This document shows positions 17,069 to 25,062 of a stretch of 64,000 bases of DNA, in pieces (position 1 is the first letter of the stretch; the number at the start of each line of letters is the position of its first letter). Below the pieces are notes generated by a model. That model was given only the letters and a program-made list of their open reading frames with translations, ran no database searches and was not told the DNA's origin. Source of the DNA: Methanoculleus sp. 7T (GTDB lineage: Archaea > Halobacteriota > Methanomicrobia > Methanomicrobiales > Methanoculleaceae); the NCBI RefSeq assembly GCF_023195915.1, contig NZ_JALPRP010000001.1:434001-498000 (forward strand). Reading direction: 5' to 3'. The position numbers and the translations under genes were made by a program.

Positions 17069-19090
17069 ATGGATACTGTTGACGCGGCGATAGAGCGCGG
17101 ACGCACCGCCCTTGACGCGAGGATGCGAGCGCTTGCCGGGCGGCTCGCCTACGCGGATACGGCATACGCCCTTCCCGTGACCTACGCCGTCACCGGGGTT
17201 GCCGTGCGGGATGCGGACGGGGCGCGGGAGGCATACGGGCAGTCCGGCAACAACCTCCTCGTCGCCTCGGAGTGCCTGATGGCCGGAGAGAGCGGTGTCG
17301 CAAGCCCATACACCGGCTTCATTCCCGACGCGGTCCTCCGGAGGCTCGGCTACACTCTGGTCGACGGGAGCGTCACCGGTCTCGGTCTCCTCGTCGGGAC
17401 GCCGGAGAACCCCGGCGCCGCGGCGGCCGTCTGCCGAGAGATGCAGGAGAATTACCTGCTCACGTTCCTCGCCGGCGGGGTCGTGGAGGCGCTCTCCGGC
17501 GCCGGCATCCGCTTGGGGCTGGACTACCGCTTGGTGCCGCTCGGGCCGCGCGCCGCCCACGGCATCCACTTTGCCGACATCATCGCCCGGGTCGCCATGA
17601 TGTTTGGGGGAGTTCAGCCGGGAGACGTCCAGTCCCTGCTTGGGTACGCCGCGGAGCGGGCAAAGGCATTTGTGGTCGCGTTCCCGGGTCTTACGGACGA
17701 AGAAGTTGCGTTCGTCGACGGCCTGCGGGTGCTCGGGATACCGGTCCTCGCGGTCGGCGGCACCTACGAGGGGGGAACGTGGGTCCCGGTCCCACCCGCC
17801 GACGCGGTCCGGACGGGGATGGCCCTGCGGGGCATCCGGGTCACGGTCACGGCGATCCCGATACCCATGGCCTGTTCGCCCGCGTTTGAGGGGAAGAGTA
17901 TCCGCAAGGAGGAGATGTACGTGGAGTTCGGCGGCGGCCGGACCCCCGCCTTCGAACTTCTCAGGATGCGGCCCCCCGAGGAGGTCGAGGACGGTTCGGT
18001 CACCGTTGTCGGGCCGGAGGTGACCGATGTCCCCGCGAGTGCCGCACTCCCGCTCGCGATCCTGGTGGACGTCGCCGGCGCGAGGATGAAGAGAGATTAC
18101 GAGCCGGTGCTTGAGCGGCGGATCCACACCTTCATCAACTACGGCGAGGGGTCCTGGCACGTCGCCCAAAGGGACCTCATCTGGGTCAGGCTCTCGAAGG
18201 ATGCCGTCGCAAAAGGCGTCAAGATCCGGGATATCGGGACGCTGCTCGCCCACAAGTTCAAGCTGGAGTTCCCGGAGCACGTCGATGCGGTCCAGGTGAC
18301 GCTGGTCACCGACGGGCGGAGAGTCCAGGAGATGCTCCCCGAGGCACGGGAGGTCTATGCCGAGCGGGACGCGCGGATCGCCGGGATGAAGGACGAGGAC
18401 GTGGAGACCTTCTACTCCTGCACCCTCTGCCAGACGTTCGCCCCAAGCCACGTCTGCGTCATCACGCCGGAACGGCCGGCGCTCTGCGGGGCGATCACGT
18501 GGCTCGACGCCCGGATCGCCCACGAGATCGCTCCTGCCGGTGCGAACCAGCCGGTCGAGAAGGGGGAAGCGGTCGACGCGGTCCTCGGGGAGTTCGCGGG
18601 GGTGAACCGGTTCGTGAAGAAGGCGTCCCACGGCGAGACCGACCGGATATCCCTCTACAGCATGCTCGAGAACCCGATGACCGCCTGCGGGTGTTTCGAG
18701 TGCATCGCTGCCGTCGTCCCGGAGGTGAACGGCATCCTGATCGTCAGCCGGGACTTTTCAGGGGAGACGCCGCTTGGGATGACCTTCTCGACGCTCGCAG
18801 GGACGATCGGAGGTGGTGCGCAGACGCCGGGATTTGTCGGGATATCGAAGAACTACATCTTGAGCGACCGGTTCTTGACGGTCGAGAACGGCATCGCCCG
18901 GGTGGTCTGGATGCCGTCCTCCTTAAAAGAAGAGCTTGGGGACCGGCTGCGGGCAAAACTCGTCGAGCGGGGAATGCCCGACCTCTTCGAGAAGATAGCG
19001 GACGAGGTCTCGGCACCGACGATCGAGGACCTGATCGAGTATCTTGAGCGCGTCGGCCACCCTGCGCTTGGTATGAGGCCGCTGATCTAG
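17069..19090 (+). CDS. acsB: Acetyl-CoA synthase, bacterial-type long form (AcsB/CdhC)
   Basis: 673-residue nickel enzyme that joins a methyl group, CO and CoA into acetyl-CoA at the A-cluster. Cluster ligands are Cys451, Cys454, Cys463 and Cys473 for the [4Fe-4S] unit and Cys540-Gly-Cys542 for the nickel site (ENPMTACGCFE); the spacing 3-9-10-67-2 is identical to that of the Moorella enzyme. Residues 1-260 match the bacterial N-terminal domain (YADTAYALPVTY, PYTGFIPDAVLRRLG, MMFGGVQPGD), which contacts CO dehydrogenase and is absent from the roughly 470-residue CdhC of most archaea. It is first in a six- to seven-gene operon. No CO dehydrogenase gene lies in the window. A bacterial origin by transfer is likely. 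Confidence 0.95.
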   Translation: MDTVDAAIERGRTALDARMRALAGRLAYADTAYALPVTYAVTGVAVRDADGAREAYGQSGNNLLVASECLMAGESGVASPYTGFIPDAVLRRLGYTLVDGSVTGLGLLVGTPENPGAAAAVCREMQENYLLTFLAGGVVEALSGAGIRLGLDYRLVPLGPRAAHGIHFADIIARVAMMFGGVQPGDVQSLLGYAAERAKAFVVAFPGLTDEEVAFVDGLRVLGIPVLAVGGTYEGGTWVPVPPADAVRTGMALRGIRVTVTAIPIPMACSPAFEGKSIRKEEMYVEFGGGRTPAFELLRMRPPEEVEDGSVTVVGPEVTDVPASAALPLAILVDVAGARMKRDYEPVLERRIHTFINYGEGSWHVAQRDLIWVRLSKDAVAKGVKIRDIGTLLAHKFKLEFPEHVDAVQVTLVTDGRRVQEMLPEAREVYAERDARIAGMKDEDVETFYSCTLCQTFAPSHVCVITPERPALCGAITWLDARIAHEIAPAGANQPVEKGEAVDAVLGEFAGVNRFVKKASHGETDRISLYSMLENPMTACGCFECIAAVVPEVNGILIVSRDFSGETPLGMTFSTLAGTIGGGAQTPGFVGISKNYILSDRFLTVENGIARVVWMPSSLKEELGDRLRAKLVERGMPDLFEKIADEVSAPTIEDLIEYLERVGHPALGMRPLI

Positions 19091-19101
19091 AGGGAGGGAA
19101 C

Positions 19102-20013
19102 ATGACCGACAGCAACGAACCGGGATCGGCGGTTCCGGAAGTCAGGCTCGGCGCCACCCGGGCCGAAGGAGGAACCCGAGAGGTCTCCTACGTGATCGGG
19201 GGCGAGCGGGATCTCCCGTTCTCCGGGAACAGGCCGGGCCGGCTCCTTGTGGCGCTTGAGGTCTGCGACGACCCCCGGTTCTCGCCGCCCGTGGTCCGCG
19301 ACTACGTGGGCGACCTTGCGAACAACCCGGATGAGTGGGCACGGGCTGCGGAGCGCACCTACGGCGCGGACCTCGTGCGGCTGAACTTCACGAGCACGAA
19401 ACAGCGGGGATTTGATGCGTTCGGGGAGATTGCCGCGACGACGGAGCGGGTGCTTGCGGCGACGACCCGGCCCCTGATCGTCGAGGGGAGCAGCGAGCCG
19501 GAACTCGACAGCGAGGTCTTCCGGAGTTGCGGGGAAGCGGGAGAGGGCGAGCGGCTCCTCCTCGGGACCGCAGAGGCCGACCGCTACCGGAGCGTCGCCG
19601 CTGCGGCGCTGGCCTACGATCATGCGGTGATCGCCCAGTCGCCCATCGATATCAACCTCGCCAAGCAGTTGAACATCCTCCTCCGGGAGACCGGCATACC
19701 AAGGGACCGGATCGTGATCGACCCCTACACGGGAGCGCTCGGCTACGGGTTCGAGTACTCCTACTCGGTGATGGAGCGGATACGCTTGGCCGCTCTTGCG
19801 GGGGATGCGGACCTCGCGATGCCGATGATCAGCGCCCCCGCCGACACCCTCTCGGTCCGGGAGGTGCGGGAGGCCGCACCGGCGGAGCGGGATGCGATGG
19901 CGGTCGCCTGGGAGTTCTACACCGCCTACTCCGCCATCGTCGCCGGCGCAGCGATCATCTGCGTCCGTCATCCTCTGACCGTGAAGAAACTCCAGGAGGC
20001 TCTGGAGGTCTGA
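19102..20013 (+). CDS. acsD: Corrinoid iron-sulfur protein, small subunit
   Basis: 303-residue TIM-barrel subunit of the corrinoid iron-sulfur protein, which shuttles the methyl group to acetyl-CoA synthase. Recognisable parts are PRLLVALEVCDDPRF-like beginnings, LVRLNFTSTKQRGFD, IVEGSSEPELDSEV, SPIDINLAKQLNILL and the loop DPYTGALGYGFEYSYSVMERIR. The length is near the roughly 320 residues of bacterial AcsD and well below the roughly 430 of archaeal CdhD, again pointing to the bacterial type. A GGGAGGGA ribosome site precedes the ATG, 11 bases after the acsB stop. It should pair with AcsC, encoded next. Confidence 0.93.
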   Translation: MTDSNEPGSAVPEVRLGATRAEGGTREVSYVIGGERDLPFSGNRPGRLLVALEVCDDPRFSPPVVRDYVGDLANNPDEWARAAERTYGADLVRLNFTSTKQRGFDAFGEIAATTERVLAATTRPLIVEGSSEPELDSEVFRSCGEAGEGERLLLGTAEADRYRSVAAAALAYDHAVIAQSPIDINLAKQLNILLRETGIPRDRIVIDPYTGALGYGFEYSYSVMERIRLAALAGDADLAMPMISAPADTLSVREVREAAPAERDAMAVAWEFYTAYSAIVAGAAIICVRHPLTVKKLQEALEV

Positions 20014-20016
20014 ACC

Positions 20017-21351
20017 ATGGCGATGAAGGCGCTCGATGTCTACAAGCTCCTCCCAAAGACGAACTGCAAGAAGTGCGGGCACCCTACATGTCTTGCCTTC
20101 GCGATGAAACTCGCCGCTGGGAAGGCGGAGGTCGAAGCCTGTCCTGACCTCGATTCCGGGACGAAGGCTCTGCTCGGCGGGGCGACCAGGCCGCCGGTCC
20201 GGCTTGTCGAGGTCGGCGTGGGCGAGCGGTCGGTCGCTGTCGGGGATGAGTTCGTCCTCTTCCGGCACGAGAAGACCTTCTACCACCCGCCCGGGATCAT
20301 GGTTCAGGTCTCCGACACCTGGCCCGAGGAGCGGGTGCGCTCCGTCGTGGAGACGGTCCGGGAGACGGTCGTCCACCGGGTGGGGATGGACCTCGTCCTC
20401 ACCGGAGTAGCGGTCAGAAACGAGAGCGGATCTCCCGACCGGTTCGCCGAGACCGTGACGCTCGCCGGGGGCGGGAGCGACCTCCCCTTGGTACTGATCG
20501 CCGGCGACCCCGCAGCCCACGAGGCGGCCCTTGCGGTCGCCGGACACTATCGGCCGCTGGTCCATGCCGCGACCGAAGAGAACCGACAGGACCTCGCCCG
20601 CCTCGCGAAACGCTACGGCTGCCCGCTCGCGGTGCGGGCCGACGGACCCAAACCGCTCGCCGCCCTCGCCGGGGAGTGCGCGGACGCCGGGGTCCCGGAT
20701 CTCATGCTCGACCCCGCCCCGCGGTCGCTCCGAGACTATATCGCCACGGCGACCGGGATCCGGAAGGCCGCCATCGGGCGGACCGAACCCGCGCTCGGCT
20801 ACCCCATCTTCCTCGACACAACACCCTTCAGGGAGACCGACGCGGCCCTCGCGGCCGGGATCCTGAAGTACGCAGGGATTATCATTGTCCCCCCGCTCCC
20901 GCCGGCAACCGTCGCGGCGGCGCTCACCCTGCGGCAGAACATCTACACCGACCCACAGAAACCCATCCAGGTGACACCCGGCATCTACCCGGTCAACGAG
21001 CCCGGGCCGAGCGCACCGGTCCTCCTCACGGTGAACTTCTCGCTCACCTACTTCACGCTGCTCGGCTACCTCGAGGCGTCCCGGATACCCTGTTATCTCC
21101 TCATCGTTGATACGGAAGGACTCTCGGTCCTGACGGCCGTCGCCGGCGGAAAACTGACGGAGACCCTCGTCGCCGACTCACTCCGGAAGTTCGGCGTCGG
21201 GGAGTTAGTGGACCACAGCCTGCTCATCATCCCCGGCTACGCCGCCCCCCTCTCCGGGAAGATCGAGGACGCAACCGGCTGGAAGGTGATGGTCGGCCCC
21301 CGGGATGCGGCCGAACTCCCCGGGTATCTGGAGAAGGAGTGGGTGGCCTGA
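20017..21351 (+). CDS. acsC: Corrinoid iron-sulfur protein, large subunit
   Basis: 444 residues. The N-terminal [4Fe-4S] domain has Cys17, Cys20, Cys25 and Cys42 (NCKKCGHPTC plus EACPD); this low-potential cluster reduces the cobalt when it is accidentally oxidised. A TIM barrel follows, with the C-terminal corrinoid-binding domain from about residue 320 (LTVNFSLTYFTLLGYLEASRI ... LLIIPGYAAPLSGKIEDATGW). The protein carries methyl-cob(III)amide to AcsB. It starts 3 bases after acsD with a GGAGG site, and its stop overlaps the acsV start (TGATG). The large subunit alone does not separate bacterial AcsC from archaeal CdhE as clearly as its partner does. Confidence 0.93.
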   Translation: MAMKALDVYKLLPKTNCKKCGHPTCLAFAMKLAAGKAEVEACPDLDSGTKALLGGATRPPVRLVEVGVGERSVAVGDEFVLFRHEKTFYHPPGIMVQVSDTWPEERVRSVVETVRETVVHRVGMDLVLTGVAVRNESGSPDRFAETVTLAGGGSDLPLVLIAGDPAAHEAALAVAGHYRPLVHAATEENRQDLARLAKRYGCPLAVRADGPKPLAALAGECADAGVPDLMLDPAPRSLRDYIATATGIRKAAIGRTEPALGYPIFLDTTPFRETDAALAAGILKYAGIIIVPPLPPATVAAALTLRQNIYTDPQKPIQVTPGIYPVNEPGPSAPVLLTVNFSLTYFTLLGYLEASRIPCYLLIVDTEGLSVLTAVAGGKLTETLVADSLRKFGVGELVDHSLLIIPGYAAPLSGKIEDATGWKVMVGPRDAAELPGYLEKEWVA

Positions 21352-23255
21352 TGCCGACCGTGACGTTCCTCCCGGGCTACCGGAAAGCAGTCGTGCCCCA
21401 GGGGACGACCATCCTTGACGCGGCGCGTGCGGCCGGTCTCCCCATGAACGTGGTCTGCGGCGGGCAGGGGAAGTGCGGGAAATGCCTCGTCTTCATCAAA
21501 GACGGCACGACATCGTTCGATCCTGAGGATTACCGCAGGTTCCTCGCCGAAGAGGAGGTCGGCCGCGGGGCGTGCCTTGCCTGCCGGGCGGCCGTCGTCG
21601 GCGACGTCCGGGTGGAAGTCCCGGCCGGGTCGCTCATCCAGGAACAGAGGATCCTCGTAGAGATCCCGGGCATGGAGGAGGTCCCGCTCAAACCCGCCGC
21701 CTGGAAGTACGAGGTCCATCTCACGCCGCCGTCTCTCGACGATACGACCCCAGACCTCGCACGCCTGCTCGAGGGGATCGAAGGCCGGGGCGGCCCGCCC
21801 CCCAACCGAATCTACGCACCGCTCGAAGTCCTCCGCTACCTCCCGCAGGTGCTCCGCCGGAGCGGGTGGCACGCGACCGGCACGGTCGCCCTGGTGCCCG
21901 GCGGCTACCGCCTGCTCAACGTGGACGAAGGCGACACCACGGCAAGGCTCTACGGGGCGGCCGTGGATCTCGGGACCACCACGATCGTGGTCTACATCCG
22001 GAGCCTGACCGACGGCCGGATCCTTGCTACGGCGTCAAACTACAACCGCCAGATCTCCTGCGGCGAGGATATCCTCTCCCGGGTGAACTTCTCCAGGCGG
22101 AGCGGTCTTTCCCGCCTGCAGCAACTTGCGGCGGAGAGCATCAACGAGGCCCTGACATCAGCCTCCGATGCCGCGGGGATTGATCGAGAGGAGATCTTCG
22201 AGGTGGTGATCGCCGGGAACACGGTGATGACTCACCTCCTCCTCGGGATCGACCCCTCCTACATGATCGCCGAACCCTACGTCCCGGTCGTGCGGCGGAT
22301 GCTCTCGACAGCCGCAGGGCGGATCGGGATCGCGGCCCACCGGAACGCCGGGGTCTACACCTTCCCGGCGGTCTCGAACTTCATCGGCGGCGACATCATC
22401 GCCGATATTCTGGCGGCAGGGATGGCGGAACGCGAGGAGGTCTCGCTCATGGTGGACATCGGCACAAACTTCGAGGCTGTGCTCGGCAACTGCGACTGGA
22501 TGCTCTCTTGCGCGGGGGCGGCCGGGCCGGCCCTCGAAGGCGGGGAGGTGCTCTTCGGGATGCGGGCAAACCCAGGCGCGATCGAACGGGTCAGGATCGA
22601 TGCCGCAACGCTCACGCCGTCCTACTCTACGATCAACGGCACCAAGCCGCGGGGTATCTGCGGCTCGGGCCTCATCGACCTGCTCGCGGAACTGATCCGT
22701 GCCTGCATCATCGACCGGACGGGACAGATCAACCTGGAGATCGACCATCCACGGGTCAGGAAGGGGCCGTACTACCCGGAGTTCGTGGTGGCTTGGAAGG
22801 AGGAAACATCAATAGGGAAGGACGTCGTCATCACCGAGAACGATATCAGAAACCTGATCATGAGCAAGGCGGCGATCCACGGGGCCTGTATGACCCTCCT
22901 CGATGCGGCGGGTCTTACGCGGGGGGAGATCGGCAGGGTCTACTTCTCGGGTGCGTTCGGGAACTATCTCAATAAAGAGAACGCCATCACCATCGGGCTG
23001 ATACCGGAGGTTCCCCTGGACCGGATAGAAAACATCGGGAACGGGGCGATCACCGGCGCGAACATCGCCCTCGTCAACCGGGAGCGGCGGAAGGCTCTCG
23101 ACGGGATCGCCCGGAGGATCACCTATATCGAACTGAACGCGGAGCCGTCCTTCATGGACCGCTACACATCGAGTTGCTTCCTGCCGCACACCGATCTCGC
23201 ACTCTTCCCGCACGTGCAACAGATGCTTGAGGCCTGTCGGGCGAGGCAGGGGTGA
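21351..23255 (+). CDS. acsV: Reductive activator of the corrinoid iron-sulfur protein (AcsV/RACo type)
   Basis: 634 residues. The N-terminal [2Fe-2S] ferredoxin domain has Cys36, Cys42, Cys45 and a fourth ligand from Cys75 or Cys78 (CGGQGKCGKC, CLACR). A linker leads to an ASKHA-type ATPase from about residue 205: AVDLGTTTIVVYI is phosphate loop 1, SLMVDIGTNFEAVL phosphate loop 2, and GAFGNYLNKENAITIGLIP lies near the end. In acetogens this protein uses ATP to drive an electron onto inactive Co(II) of the corrinoid protein. It overlaps acsC by one base and the next gene by four. Many archaea use unrelated or shorter (RamA) activators, so this form is another bacterial-type part. Confidence 0.93.
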   Translation: MPTVTFLPGYRKAVVPQGTTILDAARAAGLPMNVVCGGQGKCGKCLVFIKDGTTSFDPEDYRRFLAEEEVGRGACLACRAAVVGDVRVEVPAGSLIQEQRILVEIPGMEEVPLKPAAWKYEVHLTPPSLDDTTPDLARLLEGIEGRGGPPPNRIYAPLEVLRYLPQVLRRSGWHATGTVALVPGGYRLLNVDEGDTTARLYGAAVDLGTTTIVVYIRSLTDGRILATASNYNRQISCGEDILSRVNFSRRSGLSRLQQLAAESINEALTSASDAAGIDREEIFEVVIAGNTVMTHLLLGIDPSYMIAEPYVPVVRRMLSTAAGRIGIAAHRNAGVYTFPAVSNFIGGDIIADILAAGMAEREEVSLMVDIGTNFEAVLGNCDWMLSCAGAAGPALEGGEVLFGMRANPGAIERVRIDAATLTPSYSTINGTKPRGICGSGLIDLLAELIRACIIDRTGQINLEIDHPRVRKGPYYPEFVVAWKEETSIGKDVVITENDIRNLIMSKAAIHGACMTLLDAAGLTRGEIGRVYFSGAFGNYLNKENAITIGLIPEVPLDRIENIGNGAITGANIALVNRERRKALDGIARRITYIELNAEPSFMDRYTSSCFLPHTDLALFPHVQQMLEACRARQG

Positions 23256-24295
23256 GGGGCGTGGCAGGCATGATCCCGTCCCCGGAACTCCGCGCAACCG
23301 GGGTGGGGGCGCTCCCCCACCGCGACCCCGACGAGGCGTGCCGGGCGGTGCTCGCAGCCTTTCCGGAGATCCCCTTCATCCCCACCCTCCCGAACCGGGG
23401 CCTCCTTGAGACGATCGTCTTTGCCGATTCCGAGCACCTCCCGGGCGGGGTTATCCGGGAGGGCAGGCTCATGGTCGACCGGAGCGCCGATCCCTCGGAG
23501 GCGATGGAGCGGGTTCTCCTCGACTACCTTGAGGGAAACGCTGAGCCCTACCGGGTCGACGAGGCCTACGGGTCGGGGTTCCACGCCATGATGGGCCGCG
23601 ACCTCTCGGACGCCCTTCTCGTCAAGTGTCAGGTGACCGGCCCGGTGACCTTCGGGATGCAGGTGGTTGACGAGACGCGCCGGCCTATCCTCTACGACCC
23701 GGAGTACGCCGACCTCCTCGGGAAACTTCTCGCGCTACGGGCCCGGTGGTGCGAGGAGGCGATGCGGGAGCGGATGGGCGCACGCGCGACGTTGGTCGTG
23801 TTGAGCGACCCCTACCTCGCGTCGCTCGGGTCAGCAGTCGTTCCGGTGGATCCCGGGGTCGCGGCGTCCGCCTTTGGGGATATCGCCAACTTCCTCGACG
23901 GAGGGCTCGGCATTCACTGCTGCGCCAACACCGACTGGGGGTTCGTCCTCGGACTTGCGCCCGCCGTGGTCTCGATCGACGCCTGGACCTACGCCCGGGA
24001 GTTCCTGCTCTACGCCGACGACGTCACTCGCTACATGGAGGGCGGGGGCGTCGTGGCGTGGGGGGTCGTTCCCGCCGACTACGCAGTCTTTGCGGCCGAG
24101 ACTCCGGATTCGCTCTTCAACCGGTTCCGGGAGATCCGTGCCCGGGCGACAGAGACCATCGACCCCGACCTCTTCGACCGCCGGTCCCTGATCACGCCGA
24201 CCTGCGGGATCCGGAACGCCGGCGAGCAGGAGGCCGTCGAGATCATGGAAGCGACCGCGTCGCTCTCCCGTCGCCTTCGGGGTGAGGAGCCGTGA
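23252..24295 (+). CDS. MetE-core/UROD-like zinc methyltransferase (candidate corrinoid-dependent methionine synthase)
   Basis: 347 residues from the GTG that overlaps the acsV stop; an ATG at 23270 is the alternative. It has the TIM barrel of the UROD/MetE superfamily, beginning ATGVGALPHRDPDEAC. A zinc site like that of cobalamin-independent methionine synthase is visible: His222-x-Cys224 in GIHCCANTDW, Asp243 in VVSIDAW in the place of the usual Glu, and Cys318 in TPTCGIRN. The N-terminal half of full MetE, which helps bind folate, is missing. Such core-MetE enzymes are reported to take methyl groups from methylated corrinoid proteins. Its place between acsV and acsF suggests the donor is AcsCD. 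A non-methionine acceptor remains possible. Confidence 0.75.
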   Translation: MRGVAGMIPSPELRATGVGALPHRDPDEACRAVLAAFPEIPFIPTLPNRGLLETIVFADSEHLPGGVIREGRLMVDRSADPSEAMERVLLDYLEGNAEPYRVDEAYGSGFHAMMGRDLSDALLVKCQVTGPVTFGMQVVDETRRPILYDPEYADLLGKLLALRARWCEEAMRERMGARATLVVLSDPYLASLGSAVVPVDPGVAASAFGDIANFLDGGLGIHCCANTDWGFVLGLAPAVVSIDAWTYAREFLLYADDVTRYMEGGGVVAWGVVPADYAVFAAETPDSLFNRFREIRARATETIDPDLFDRRSLITPTCGIRNAGEQEAVEIMEATASLSRRLRGEEP

Positions 24296-25044
24296 CCCGG
24301 CCCTGCACCGTCGTTATATCGGGTAAGGGCGGGACCGGGAAGACGACGATAGCGGCGCTCTTAATCGACGCGCTGGTCGCGGCCGGCGAGCGGCCGGTCC
24401 TCGCCGTGGACGCCGATCCAAACGCAAACCTCCATGAGGCCCTGGGGGTCTCGATCACGGAGACGCTCGGGAGCATGCGGGAGGAAGCCTTCACCCGGTC
24501 CATCCCCCCCGGAATGGACCGGACCGGCTATATCAGGTACCGGTTCCAGCGGGCGCTCGCGGAGGCGGAGGGCTACGACCTTCTCGCCATGGGGCGCCCC
24601 GAGGGGTCGGGGTGCTACTGCTTCCCAAACGCCCTCCTCACCGAGTGCATCGGGACGCTTGAGCGCGGCTACCGGTTCGTCATCGTGGACTCGGAGGCCG
24701 GGATGGAGCATATCGCCCGGGGGACCATCAGGAGTCCTGATATCCTCCTGATCACGAGCGACCCGGGCGCACGGGGGATGCGGACCGCCGGCCGCATCAG
24801 GGACCTCGCGGAGGCGCTCGGGCTCTCGAGGGACCGGATCTACCTTATCGTCAACAGGGACCGGAACGATGCCGCCGCCGGCGATACCCCCCTCATCGCC
24901 CGGATTCCGGAAGACCCGGCGATCGGTGCCGCCGACCTCGCGGGGACGCCGGTCGTCGGGATCCCGGAGGATAGCCCGTCACGGGTGGCGGCGCAAGCGC
25001 TCGCCGGACGCCTCGTCGGGGAATGTGCGCGGCGGAGGGAGTGA
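24292..25044 (+). CDS. acsF: Nickel-insertion ATPase for ACS/CODH (AcsF/CooC)
   Basis: 250-residue MinD/NifH-like P-loop ATPase. The deviant Walker A is GKGGTGKTT (11-19) after a short strand, and DADPNANLHEALG follows. The metal-handling pair is in GSGCYCFPNALL, and a VDSEAGMEHIARGT segment is typical of CooC and AcsF. It delivers nickel to the A-cluster or C-cluster in an ATP-driven cycle. It starts at a GTG that overlaps the previous stop (GTGA), so translation is coupled. As no CO dehydrogenase is encoded here, AcsF with AcsB as client is the better reading than CooC. Confidence 0.9.
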   Translation: MTRPCTVVISGKGGTGKTTIAALLIDALVAAGERPVLAVDADPNANLHEALGVSITETLGSMREEAFTRSIPPGMDRTGYIRYRFQRALAEAEGYDLLAMGRPEGSGCYCFPNALLTECIGTLERGYRFVIVDSEAGMEHIARGTIRSPDILLITSDPGARGMRTAGRIRDLAEALGLSRDRIYLIVNRDRNDAAAGDTPLIARIPEDPAIGAADLAGTPVVGIPEDSPSRVAAQALAGRLVGECARRRE

Positions 25045-25062
25045 TTGCGCCCGGGGGATGGA

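Noticed and set aside
17069-25044. Ordinary archaeal cdh operon
   Set aside because: No cdhA or cdhB, AcsB too long for CdhC, AcsD too short for CdhD, and AcsV-type activator present.
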